From Acanthaster planci (taxonomy: Eukaryota; Echinodermata; Asteroidea; Valvatida; Acanthasteridae), in contig NW_019091443.1 of NCBI RefSeq assembly GCF_001949145.1, positions 749,511-790,001 of the forward strand: a stretch of DNA of 40,491 nucleotides, in the 5' to 3' direction. The notes beneath the pieces are model-generated. The model was not told the origin of the DNA. It was given only the letters and a program-made list of their open reading frames with translations, and ran no database searches. Below are positions 30,594 to 40,491 of this stretch, in pieces (within the stretch, counting starts at the first letter, position 1; every line of letters begins with the position of its first letter). A program made the position numbers and the translations under genes.

Positions 30594-32499
30594 AAATAAA
30601 TCTGAATATACATGAGTACGATTGGATGTAGTGAGAATTTAGAAATGTTATGCAGTGACAAGGCCGTACGTTGCGTGTTGTTGGTTGATTTCTGAGTGAT
30701 TCTCACCACATGCTTTTTACAACCATCTCATGATGTGGGCCATTGTAAGTTTCAGTATGTTCACGCACGTGTGGAGCACGCCGTACAACTCGTTATCCAT
30801 TTTTCGTTGTGTTTGTTTCTTATTAAGTTTTCTTGTATTTCTGTATGTTTTCCCGCGTGCCATCAATAAAATGCCTTATTAAAGCCGTACATCCAAACCG
30901 AACAATTTGGTTCGGTTCAAAAGTGCCTTGTTTGAATTTTTTTTGTCTCGGTTCGGTGGTTCGCCGGTAACACTAGATTAAATTGTGTTTATTGTTTTAA
31001 TTTACTGTGCATTTAAGTTAAATAGGTAAAGTCAAACATCAGAGATAAGTATAAAACCCGACATGTTTGTTTTTCCAACAAAACTTTTGTGCAGCCACAA
31101 AGTATTCAAAGAGTACAAAAGAATTGTATGTACAGACCTGAAAAGACTGGGTCTGGAAACCGACAGCGCAACACAACTACTCAATACACGTGTTTTATCA
31201 GGAAATTAAAACAGTCTGCCAATCTAAATCCTCCTGTGGAGCTGCAAAGTAAAGAGCTATTGTTATGACTAATCCACCAGACCGCAGAAGTCTATGATGC
31301 TGTAATGCAATGAGCTGTCCATTGTTTACTGGAAGCTGCAGAGTGCAAGGTGTACTCGACAGCAACGGTTTGGCCAGCATCGCTGAAGTGTTCGTCTGTT
31401 TGATGTTGACCGTCCGTGGGGTCAAAGCGTTGAACGCTTTCAAAAGCGTTTGTATTTTGACCTCACGCCTTAACGTTAGAGTACAAGGTCATCACTAATT
31501 GAGACCTGGCACAGAGTTTGAGGCAAAAACATAAGGGAAATTGTGTACTACCTGTTGAACCGCATTTGCTCGTGGAAGAAGCAGCTAGTTAATAAATTGG
31601 ACACATTGTGGAACATCAGCATTGATCAGACAATTAAAAGCTTTAAAGGCATTTTGATCTTGTTCAAAGATCCATCATTCTGAACAACGTTCACAAAAAA
31701 ATGACGTTTGAGAGAAAAATACGATTCATGATGAAAATCTAATGCTCAGAGTTGTTAATTTTAATTTTATTTTCAGCAGAGTTATCTCCTAAATAACCGG
31801 TAAAATGAAAATTACACATGGAATTTTCGAGCACTACATGTGACAGCATTTTCAGCATTCTCGAACGTCATGCAGTTTTTGTCAAAATTCTCGAACGTCA
31901 TCAAAATTCTGTCAAATATGGTGTTCACAATGAACATATTGTACTCATTATAAATTTTTGATGCAGCCAAACTTGAAGATAATTTTTGGTGGGCGAAAGA
32001 TACAAGACCTGGCAAATATGTTGGTATAGTGAGAGTGATTATTAACGGTAAGAGAATGAAGAGAGCCAAACTTTTCTCATCATTTTCCATCAATTTTGCA
32101 CTTTTTTTTCATGGCTTATATTTTTTAAAGTTATTTCTTAGGTGCTTTAAAATACACCAGTCGAAATATATACTGAATTCTCCTTCTTGTTGAGAGAAGT
32201 TTTGAAATCCAGTCCTCTGGTGTAAACACTTCAACGTAAAACTTTAAATGAATTCAACTCCATTTGATTTGCACTGGTAGCCAACCAAATGTCCACCATA
32301 AGTACACATTATACCTCATTATTCCCATATAATCATTTTTATAAATCTGAAGGTGCTAATTTGTTTTTTACATGATCAAAGTCACTCTTTTAGAAGTTTT
32401 GAAAAATGACTTCCGGAGTTGCATTTTGGTCCATTTTATGAAGAACATGCCCTATCCTTCATGGCCGCACACACTCCCTGTTTTACACTGCCCTCTGTC
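30594..32499. other. Mostly unrecognised; hairpin and short duplications
   Basis: It contains CCGAACAATTTGGTTCGG (palindrome, about 30896), a 31420-31462 hairpin (see separate entry), and a doubled ATTCTCGAACGTCAT word (31855-31905). The minus frame 31443-31198 (MKAFNALTPRTVNIKQTNTS) is 81 codons long and unrecognised, but it starts beside a 25-bp inverted copy of part of the capsid-like gene, so it may belong to the virus-like module in inverted order. Confidence 0.4.
31420..31462. repeat. Two-tier hairpin
   Basis: The inner stem is AACGCTTT (31433-31440) and AAAGCGTT (31443-31450) around the two bases CA. The outer stem is GGTCAAA (31420-31426) and TTTGACC (31456-31462). Both stems are perfect and separated by a small internal loop. 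Confidence 0.65.
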
Positions 32500-32872
32500 T
32501 GTGGGCACAAGTGGAACAAACCTTCCAATTTACCGCATATTTCAGGCTGTGGTCTTGACTGTCAATTGCTCTGCATAGCAACACTGCAGTATACCAATGC
32601 ACTGGGCCAATTCCCGGAACAAATGAGGAATTATGCAACAACACACAATGGGGCTCTACACCGAGTGGGCAGTGTGCCTGCAATACTCAAGCATCAATGA
32701 AGTTGCTTGTTTGACTAGACTTACCACAAGACAGTCATTCTACAGGGTTTATACACATTCAGAAAAAAAAGGTATGAAGATTTTTGAAAACTGAAAATAT
32801 TGAAAAACCGCCCAGCAGTGCATACTGCAAATACAAAATGCACCCGGCAGCAAGTGGTTGAAATCATCATGA
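32500..32872 (+). repeat. Old copy of the TTAA MITE family
   Basis: The text from about 32590 (CCAATGCACTGGGCCAATTC) through GCCTGCAATACTCAAGCATC, AATGAAG to GGCAGCAAGTGGTTGAAAT (about 32872) follows the 3' half of the MITE at 38411-39001 at clear but lower similarity: CTGAAATACTCGGGCATCAA, AATGCCCCTGCATGAAGTGG. Its terminal TTAA has become TTGAA. The 5' end is unclear. Confidence 0.6.
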
Positions 32873-32884
32873 CACAGGAGAGAA

Positions 32885-33000
32885 CAGATGAACAAATCTG
32901 CTACATGGGCAAGGCCAGGAATTGAACCCAGGAACACAGTCCTGAGAACTGATCAAGTGCTTAAATTTAAAGCATAAGCTAGCCATGCCAGCAAGCGCTG
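32885..33000 (-). repeat. tRNA-like SINE remnant
   Basis: On the minus strand, CTGGGTTCAATTCCTGG near 32912-32930 is a B-box-like loop with a short T stem. Upstream GCATGGCTAGCTTATGC (about 32970-32990) resembles a decayed A box. It directly follows the end of the MITE copy. Pairing of an acceptor stem is not seen, so it is not called a tRNA gene. Confidence 0.45.
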
Positions 33001-33429
33001 TAAGTATGTCATTGTACTGGTTATGTTTGGTTTAACTAACAGTACACGTGTATTTGAATGTATAAATAGAAACAAACAAAACAGTAAGTTACCATGTTTC
33101 AAGTCTTACCATGTTTTAGAAATGCTTACTGTGCAGTAATCTCGTCTTGATAGAGACACAGGTGTACATTTTGTAGCTGCAAGCCTTGAAGGAGAAAAAA
33201 AAATCTTAGCTTAATAATGAGAATGGGCAGAACATTTTACTCTAAGTTTCAATGTGCTTAAATATTTCATAGCTTGTTGGTGAAAACGTGCAATGTCATG
33301 CACTGGAACTCATCTCACAGTAGTTCATGCTGAGTGAAGTTATCAAAATAGCATGCAATGGGACCCCATGTGTATGCCATGGGACTGGCAAAAAAATAAT
33401 GTTGTTTGAAGTGATCACCACGGGACATT
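33001..33429. other. No gene recognised
   Basis: AT-rich and gene-free. CATGGGAC-type words begin to appear at 33358-33385 as the approach to the minisatellite. Confidence 0.4.
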
Positions 33430-33668
33430 TTGTGGATACCATGGGAACACCATGAGGCTTTTATGATCAACATGGGAACACCATAGGGATTTATGATCAG
33501 CATGGGAACACCATGGAGCTTGTATGATCACCATTGGAACACCATGGGTTTTTTATAATCAGCATGGGAACACCATGGGGTTTTTATGATCAGCATGGGA
33601 ACACCATGGGGTTTTTATGATCAGCATGGGAACACCATAGGGTTTTTATACTCTACATGGGAATACAA
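33430..33668 (+). repeat. Minisatellite, 31-bp period
   Basis: About seven or eight units of GATCAGCATGGGAACACCAT followed by GGGGTTTTTAT (31 bp). Units near 33560-33640 are nearly identical, and the outer ones are diverged. It carries the NcoI-type palindrome CCATGG and the shared word CATGGGAA. Confidence 0.85.
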
Positions 33669-33929
33669 TCTGATTTGTATGCGGACACCATGGAAACGCT
33701 CAAACACTATTCTAATTTTTGCAATCATCAAGAGAATAATGGGATTTGCATTGATATGGCATCTACACAGGTACACTTAGAGGCTTTGTTGTATTGTAAA
33801 CCCCATTAGCTGCTGCCATTAACATGCAGCATTGGCATGAACTACAGTACACAGTTTGGAATGGAATGTTGATTTGATGACTGCAACTTTGCTCGTCACC
33901 ATGATGCACAGAACACTCACCATGGGAGG

Positions 33930-34420
33930 CACGGGTAAATCACCATGAGACCCAAGGAACAATTGACATGGAACAATCACCATGGGGTGCAAGGGACAAT
34001 CGACATGGGAAAATCACCATGGGACGCATGGGAAAATCACCATGGGATGCATGGGAAAATCACCATGGGATGCATGGGACAATCACCATGGGACAAATGG
34101 GGCAACCACCATGGGACAAATGGGGCAACCACCATGGGATGCATGGGACAATCACCATGGGACAAATGGGGCAACCACCATGGGATAAATGGGAAAATCA
34201 CCATGGGATGCATGGGACAATTACCATGGGACAAATGGGGCAACCACCATGGGACAAATGGGGCAACTACCATGGGATGCAGGGGAAAATCACCATGGGA
34301 CACAAGGGTAAATCACCACGGAACACATGAGTAAATCACCATTGGATGTGTGGGAAAATCACCGCGGGATGTGACAATTAAATCACCATGGGAATATTTT
34401 GGGAGATTACATGGGTTCTT
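33930..34420 (+). repeat. Minisatellite, 23-bp period
   Basis: About 20 units of AAATCACCATGGGATGCATG followed by GGA, with the variant CAACCACCATGGGACAAATG followed by GGG. Because 23 is not a multiple of 3 and the unit has no stop in any frame, all three plus frames stay open (33945-34334, 33968-34330, 33982-34188), and so does a minus frame (34037-34303). The peptides repeat every 23 residues. These are by-products of the repeat. Confidence 0.9.
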
Positions 34421-35297
34421 GAAATACTCATGCGCAAAATCCCATGGGTAAAAATCCCATGCTAGATGATGGCCAATTCACCATGTAATCCCATGGGAAA
34501 TTTTCCCATAGGATACCCTCATGGGACATTTTTGTGAGGGCGCATTTAGCATGTAGACTTTTGACAATAAGGATGTTGTCAAATTCATAATTTTGGGGGG
34601 TTAAATACATCCAGACGATTGCACAATAGCAAATGCCTCCGCCAAATACTCTTTTATTATCAAAGAATTCTCAATCATTTTAAGGACTTATTTTTAGACA
34701 AGGAAGATATTCCCATTCTAAGGGGAAAAATGAGCAGTTTGTAAGTAGATTCACTTGGCCCAAAATCAATATTATTTATACAGCCTATAAATAACACAAG
34801 TGCAATGACAAGCAATTACATAATCAAAAGAATGCTAGAACTGAAAAGGAGCCAAAGGAAAAAAAAATGACTAGACAGAACTGCAGAAAGCAAGAGTAAA
34901 GGGCTGAAGAAGGAGTAATCTTAGGCCAATACAGCAGAACTTTACGTCACGTCACTTTACTTCACCAAGCTGTCAATTGGTGAAATGAAGTCACGAGAGG
35001 GTGCAACAGAAATTGCCGTGCATGGCATATCATGCTTGATAGAGTCCAATGTCGAGTTCTACCATCTCGGCCCAAGAATAAAGAAGGAGGGGAAAAGGAG
35101 CTTTCTCATTTGGAAGTTGTCCTATTCTTAATCAGTTATTGCTTCAACATGCCGTGAATTCTCATTTATCAGAAAAACCCAAGGTCGGCAACCTGAACAC
35201 AGGTTTTCTGGCAGGTCCAACCAGGATTTCGAGGATCTCTTATCAGCTACTGTTATCACCCTCAAGGGATTCTGTTACAAACTGAGTGCAAAACTGC
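34421..35297. other. Spacer between minisatellite and right arm
   Basis: A few palindromic CCCATGGG words continue to 34520. After that it is gene-free AT-rich sequence with no match I can see to the left spacer. Confidence 0.4.
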
Positions 35298-35729
35298 AGC
35301 CGGGGCTTGACCTTGGCTCGACTGGGTGGCGAGTGGGCTTTTTGCCTATAGTTTTCTCAACACACATCCAGTTTCATAAATGCTCAGCCCAAGTTACTTT
35401 AATTCTTTGAGTTGTGGAGTTATTTCTGTGGGCCACAACTTACTCAGCATGCATGTGTGAAAGCCGCTTTGGAAGCTACATGTAGTGCATGAGTAACACT
35501 ATACCATAGAAGGTGTTTCATGCGATATATCATATAATGAAACGGAAGTATACGAAAAATTGAGACTTACATTTAATTGTCTGTGTTCACATTCTGACTT
35601 CAATTGTTCACAAATGTTCAATGAATCGACCAGACATCACTGATCACAAAGTCTGACTACATTTTCTTTAGGATGTAGATGGCGCAGACGTTGTCAAGTA
35701 CATTGGGTGCGTGAATGAAGGATCAAAGT

Positions 35730-36030
35730 ACTTTGTTGTTGGAGTTCTATCCCGTTATTGGGGGGGGTGGATGAAAGTATCCACTGAATTTCGTTGTCAG
35801 TTGCCCTTACTGCGGAGGGCAGATCATATAAACACTATAAACTTCGCTATCAGAATTCTGCCCCCTTATTGGGAGAGCAGATCAAAGTGAGCACTAAACT
35901 TTGTTGTCGGAATTCTGCCTCCTTATTGGGAGAGCGGATAAAAGTGTGCACTAAACTTGGTTGAAGGAAATTTACTCCATGATTGAGAAGGCACATAATG
36001 GTATGCACTAGATTTTGCTGTCAGAAAGCC
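35730..36030 (-). repeat. ~57-bp tandem repeats inside the right arm
   Basis: About five units of AGAATTCTGCCCCCTTATTG then GGAGAGCAGATCAAAGTG and AGCACTAAACTTTGTTGTC. They are the reverse of the units at 2500-2855. The unit number differs between arms (about five and six). Confidence 0.8.
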
Positions 36031-36343
36031 AAATTCTTCAATAAAATGATCTCTTGATGTTTTGTCTATTCATAGAGGAAGAAAAACATTCATAAGTGGT
36101 CTATTTTATACACATCAAATGCCTTTGTGAGTTTTCACTAGCAGTTGGACACAAACAATATTAAGAAATTTTGGTAGCTTATTCTATATATCGCTCTATG
36201 AAGCAATAATGTTTTTATTTGATTAACATTTGAGCTGCTGTGTAATCACCCATGGACACCTTTTAAGTCCACAAACAAAACAATCGATTTTGTTTCAAAA
36301 GGCCTACGTTTTATTTCATTTTCATTCCTGTCAACGTGCATTA

Positions 36344-38391
36344 GCCCCAGACGGGAGAGATCTAACACAGACACATTATTGCCCGTTCTTTTGGGCTTCA
36401 CCACCGAGTTCCGTTTTATTTAACTTTCAAAAATTCTCTTGAAACCATGATGCCAATTCACAACATACAAACCAGAAGCTCAAATGCTCGGTAATTCTCC
36501 TGAGTTAAGGAATTCACAAGCTGATACACTAGAGGATAATTTATCCTTTTAATGTTCACACAGAGTACTTCAAGATGTACAAACAACGGCTTAAAACTAG
36601 AACAAGGAAAGTCCTAACTTTATAACTATATGTCAACAACCCAACAACTCTTGATTAGTAATTAGATTTGTTTGTCCCATCCAATTCGGAAGATGTGAAA
36701 GTTAGGCATCCCACAAATCACCTGCTAACTGTCAAGCAAATTTCGTGGTCGCAAGAAAATGCAGACCTCCATCCGGCAGAATTGTGTCTGCACCGGCCAA
36801 ACTTCCAAATTGGGCCCTGGCCCCATTCCACCTATGCAAGGCATGCAGAGGCGTGGCCCAAGAAGAAACCTCCAGGCCGTAAGTGATGAGCAGATTCTTT
36901 GTTTACCTAGCAACTATTTCTTTCTTTTTCCGTAAATCAACTAACCTATATTCAAACCCATCCTTGTGATTGTCTGAAATTTTAAGCCTTGGGCAAAAGC
37001 AGGCCCCCTCAAGCATCCATCTCGAGCCCTGCTAAGCCTAATTTGTTGACAGAAAAATGTTTTATGACCCAACCTGAGCTGCCTGCACTGCAATAGAACC
37101 AAGATTTATCTCTACGGCACAACTGTGTCACTTGACATGGCAAGCACCCATACTTAACCTCACCCCGTATCACCTCCTCGGGGTCAAACATAATCCATAA
37201 TCCAAAACTTGTGTGGCAGAGCCAGAAATGTTTGTGTTATTACGTACACGTTTATACATAGAAGTAGTTCCCCTTTAAAAATGTTTAACTTTAGTTTAGA
37301 TTTCTTGACTTTTTTCTTTTTGTGCCCCCCTGTTTATTTGTTTAAGCCCCAGCTTCCCCCACATAGAGTTACCACATGGTCTGGTCACACTCAGTGTAGC
37401 AGATCAGCAGAGACCAGTCACCTTCACATGTACCTATGTATTGTTCCTCCTAACTTGAGTGTGGTTTTTCTGCTTGAGCCCTATTCTGCTAGAAGTCAGT
37501 GACTGAAGTCTGAGTGTAAACTCATAAGGTCCATTTTACGCACTGTGTTGGGTTTGGGTTTTGAGTCTTTTAAAGTCTTAGTCTTTGGGTGTTTTTAGTC
37601 CTTGAGTCCTTTTAGTTTTTTGCATTTTTCCTGTACTTTTTCATTAATAAATTATTTTTTGGTCCCTTTTTTGAAGTCAAATATTGGTGTCTTAGTCCTT
37701 ATTAATTCAGTTTCCTGCGACTTTTCCTTAAAAAATTCTTGGTTTAGTTAGAGTTTTTGTTGTTTTGCGGTTTCCCCCCAGAGTTGTCTTCTTTTAGTGT
37801 TCCATTTTTCCAGGTTACACTTGTAATTCTATAAACCCGAAAACCCTGAACAGGCACCCAGGCCTAAAAATGCCCCATTTCAGCCCCACAGGGGGCAAGG
37901 CCTTATCATTCTAGTCGCTTGATAAACACACTGCACAGCACCCAGGCACCTGACGAGCCCAACCCCTAGGCCTTAACTCCTACAGCACAATTCCTGTAGG
38001 ACAAACATGGCTTAATGGCTGAACCAACACAAAGCCCCAGGCTAGGAATGCCTCAATGTCAACCCAATTAGGGCCCTCTGCCTTAAGTTGCCTAACTGGG
38101 TACGGCTCATAGACCTCTAGTTCAAACTGAACATGCACAGCAGGCACCGACTACCGTAATTTTGACTTTACCCGCAAAGAGATATCACATAAACGTTGGG
38201 AGGGTGGGTGCTAATTTTTGAGAATGGTGAAGTTGTGGTGAAGGCTGAGAAGAAAAATGTTTCCCACGTACGCGACATGCTCACTTTTCTTTTGTGATTG
38301 GCCACTCGTGAGTGTGCCTTGCTAATGCCATGACCATACTCCCTCCCCTGGAGCTAAAGGGCATTTCCAGAGACAAGCACCAGAAAACTGT
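36344..38391. other. 2.05-kb insertion in the right arm
   Basis: Arm sequence breaks after GTGCATTA (36336-36343) and resumes at TATTATCACAGGCCTA (38391). The left arm is continuous here (GTGCATTATCACAGGCC in reverse, near 2150-2170). ATTA at both edges could be a short target duplication. Inside I see no coding signature: the frames at 36668-36886 and 37209-37502 are anonymous. The piece includes AGTCYTT-rich repeats at 37560-37615. No terminal inverted repeats are visible. Confidence 0.6.
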
Positions 38392-38410
38392 ATTATCACA
38401 GGCCTAGCCT

Positions 38411-39001
38411 TTAACGACTTCCTGCCGGGGACTCCGGAATCAGAGACATATGGTTTATATGCGTGGCCGGGGTCTACGAACTTGGACAAAGGAAACAGGG
38501 CCCTGTAACAAAAGACCGTACTCCGAACAAAAGACGAGGCTGCTGGGAATTATCAACATTTTTCACTCTCAAAAGTGGTGATAATCCAGCCTTTTTTTGA
38601 AACTGTATACCAGGGTTTGGGGCATTGAGAGCGAGCGGATTACCACCGGGGACAAAAGTGCTCCACCACCGCAATGATGAGCCACACAGCACCGCTGCAC
38701 GCTAATCTGGCCCCTACTGAAAAGAGGTCAGCAGCGCACTGTGCCAAGTTCGTGAACAAAAGAAAGTTACATAACACCGCACAATATGGGCTCTTTTTAC
38801 AAGGCTGCAGGCCTGGCTGAAATACTCGGGCATCAATGAAGGTCACCTGTCAACTTAGAGTAGTGCTATTACTTTGTGCAGCTATAAATAACCGTTAAAT
38901 GAAATGATGAATTTTTGAAGAATTTTGAAAACGGAAAAAATTATAGTCATGCCAGCCCAGCATCATCAACATTGAAAAATGCCCCTGCATGAAGTGGTTA
39001 A
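38411..39001. mobile_element. piggyBac-type MITE with TTAA target duplication
   Basis: The element lies between TTAA (38411-38414) and TTAA (38998-39001). Termini are TTAACGACTTCCTGCCGGGG at the left and, reversed, TTAACCACTTCATGCAGGGG at the right: 17 of 20 positions agree. The uninterrupted left arm has a single TTTAA at the corresponding point (2140-2150), so this is a clean TTAA insertion. There is no transposase frame, so it is non-autonomous. Confidence 0.85.
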
Positions 39002-39392
39002 GTCTGCAGCCACTTATCTATAGGTTAAACATGACCCTTTTTTGACCAAGCTTACATAATGATCATCTGGAGGGAAAACTTTAACTCATCAGTAGACGAC
39101 ACTTTTGGGAGCCTGACTTTACGAGCGCTCTTGATGCCGTACATAACAAGGAACTACGGTCAGCATGATAGGTCCCAGGTTAAGGGACAGTTTTTGGGAA
39201 GTTGTTACTCAGATCAGTCAACCTTCCAGATTCGAAAATGGAAAAAATAGTTTTTTATTTTCAAAAATCTGGGATCCACTGAAAAACACATCGATATAAA
39301 AAAATAATTTTCTCGGTCCTCCTCGAAATTTTTCTTTAAAATCTGTGCACCAACGTATAAAAAAGGCCTCCATTAGGTTGCCTTCTAGCTTT

Positions 39393-39401
39393 TTGTGTCT
39401 T
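39393..39401. repeat. Candidate 9-bp target-site duplication, right copy
   Basis: TTGTGTCTT, identical and in the same orientation as 1742-1750, lies directly beyond the right arm. Confidence 0.55.
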
Positions 39402-40229
39402 GGTTTTTAATTCATTCCATTCAATCAATATGTACTTTTCTATGACAGGAGACTACACTTCGAACTCATCGGAAGCTTCCCTTAAAATAATCCTTTAACC
39501 CTAACTCCCTAGGGTGTGTGCAAAATCATATTAAAATTGGAGGATTCAGGGCTGTTAGGGTTAAAGGATTATCAAATTTTTGTAGTCGAGTTTCTCCAGC
39601 AAGATACATAAAAATGTATCACCTTCTGGTTGGACCAACACCATGTACACATACTCAATGTACGTGTACTGTGTACTGCTGTGCATAAGTCCAACCATAG
39701 TGTACACACCATGTGCAATGTTTCAGTGCGTATACAGATGAAATAAGACAGAAGGTCGGAATGGCCACCTGCAGTGTGTTGAGGATGGCGTAGTTGATAG
39801 TAGATAAGGACGCCTTCCCTGGGGTATAGATTAACATTGAAATCCTGTTTGCAGAGAGGGCCGGATTTTAAAAAGAATAATTTGCCTCATGAACACAAAT
39901 ACCTGGGTGTCTCGCAAGTTGCTTGTATCATATTTAATTTCTTGTTGGCATGTCAATTCCCTTATGCTCATTTCAACACACTGCTAAACCACGCAGCTTG
40001 TCCACACAGAAAAATCAGAGCTAGCTAATTTCTAGTTTGTGTGCCAAAGCTCCAAACGTGTTAAACCTTTGCTTCCTCATCCGGGTGTAACCCTGGTCCC
40101 ATTTAGGTCCAGGTTACTAGTTTCATCTTTTATACATGTATATCCCTGAATATCTTACACTTCCTTTTAGATCATTACCTTTTTTATTTCTTAGTTTTGG
40201 ACCCTTTTATGTCTGTCATCAGTATAGCC
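39402..40229. other. Right flank, no gene recognised
   Basis: It contains an 86-bp hairpin element (separate entry) and ACATGTAC-type simple sequence near 39645-39670. The frames at 39655-39837 (minus) and 39837-40028 have no signature. Confidence 0.4.
39487..39572. repeat. 86-bp hairpin element with 19-bp perfect arms
   Basis: ATAATCCTTTAACCCTAAC (39487-39505) and its exact reverse complement (39554-39572) enclose 48 bp. It lies 95 bp outside the right arm. It could be a tiny MITE or a structured RNA source; no target duplication was established. Confidence 0.7.
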
Positions 40230-40491
40230 TTCAACCACTTTATGGCGGGGCATTTTTCAATGTTGATGATGCTGGGCCGGCATGACTATCATTTTTTCCG
40301 TTTTCAAAATTCTTCAAAAATTCATCATTTCATTTAATGGTCGTTTATAGCCACACGAAGTAATCTTTAGGCACTACTCTAAGTTGACAGGTGACCTTCA
40401 TTGACGCTCGAGTATTTCAGCCAGGTCTGCAGCCTTGTAAACAGAGCCCAGATTGTGCGGTGTTGTATAAGTGTCTTTTGTTCACGAACGG
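40230..40491 (-). repeat. Partial inverted copy of the TTAA MITE
   Basis: From TTCAACCACTTTATGGCGGG (terminal TTAA changed to TCAA) through CATTTTTCAATGTTGATGAT to GTTCACGAACGG, it is the reverse complement of about 38740-38998. It continues past the end of the window. Confidence 0.85.

Larger units (their letters stand above)
35298..39392 (-). repeat. Right arm of long inverted repeat, with insertions
   Basis: The arm pieces 35298-36343, 38392-38414 and 38998-39392 read, in reverse, as 1751-3346. The outer end is GGTTGCCTTCTAGCTT (39377-39392), the mirror of AGAGGGCAACC at 1751 with a few bases of difference. Two insertions interrupt it: an unknown 2.05-kb piece (36344-38391) and a TTAA MITE (38411-39001). 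Without them the arm is about 1.46 kb. Confidence 0.85.

Noticed and set aside
31198-31443. Known structural gene of the virus-like module
   Set aside because: No family pattern could be recognised in the 81 codons; only its position and a 25-bp inverted repeat hint at a link.
33430-34420. CRISPR-like regular spacing of short repeats
   Set aside because: Units are contiguous with no unique spacers, and the organism is eukaryotic: these are minisatellites.
39487-39572. Telomeric repeat remnant (CCCTAA)
   Set aside because: Only one CCCTAA occurs per arm; the inverted symmetry explains it better as a hairpin element.

Overview
The window is eukaryotic, repeat-rich, non-coding DNA. It is AT-leaning, has no bacterial gene density, shows short ACATGTAC-type simple sequence at many places, and carries remnants of almost every class of animal transposon: Penelope-like, piggyBac, Ty3/gypsy, DIRS, LINE, tRNA-type SINE-like repeats, TTAA MITEs and a virus-like integrating element. 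This mix suggests a marine invertebrate such as a lancelet, echinoderm, hemichordate or mollusc, but the sequence does not settle which. I found no convincing host protein-coding gene. There is one assembly gap of 685 N (12701-13385).

The most striking feature is the overall architecture. A long inverted repeat has its left arm at about 1751-3346 and its right arm at about 35298-39392 (the right arm is split by two insertions). The arms are flanked directly by the same 9-bp word TTGTGTCTT (1742-1750 and 39393-39401, direct orientation), as a target-site duplication would be. Both arms hold the same ~57-bp tandem repeats. Just inside each arm lies a large minisatellite built on CATGGGAA-type words (61-bp units at 3940-5290; 31-bp and 23-bp units at 33430-34420). 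I infer one ~37.6-kb foldback/Mutator-type giant element, or the remains of one, which has collected nested insertions.

Layout. 1-1741: left flank, nothing recognised. 1751-3346: left arm. 3940-5290: 61-bp minisatellite. 5300-7715: no gene. 7716-10177: Penelope-like element with inverted terminal copies. 10568-12300: internally deleted piggyBac with a TTAA-bounded left end. 12701-13385: gap. 13386-13873: gypsy pol fragment (minus). 13874-14245: SINE-like unit flanked by direct repeats. 15540-16010: ~171-bp tandem repeat. 18298-18795: LINE reverse transcriptase end (minus). 21575-26617: DIRS-like element, interrupted by a gypsy element with intact 118-bp LTRs (21643-24505) and by a 460-bp MITE (25902-26361). 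27030-30590: virus-like module with integrase and a small gene on minus, and a membrane protein and capsid-like genes on plus, read divergently from a 23-bp spacer. 32500-32872: old MITE copy. 33430-34420: minisatellites. 35298-39392: right arm, with a 2.05-kb insertion and a 591-bp TTAA MITE. 39402-40491: right flank with an 86-bp hairpin element and a partial inverted MITE copy.

All coding remnants belong to mobile or virus-like elements, and most are visibly dead through frameshifts, stops or catalytic substitutions. They do not form a working pathway. What connects them is insertion order: gypsy and MITE into DIRS, MITE and an unknown sequence into the right arm, and probably everything into the giant inverted-repeat element.
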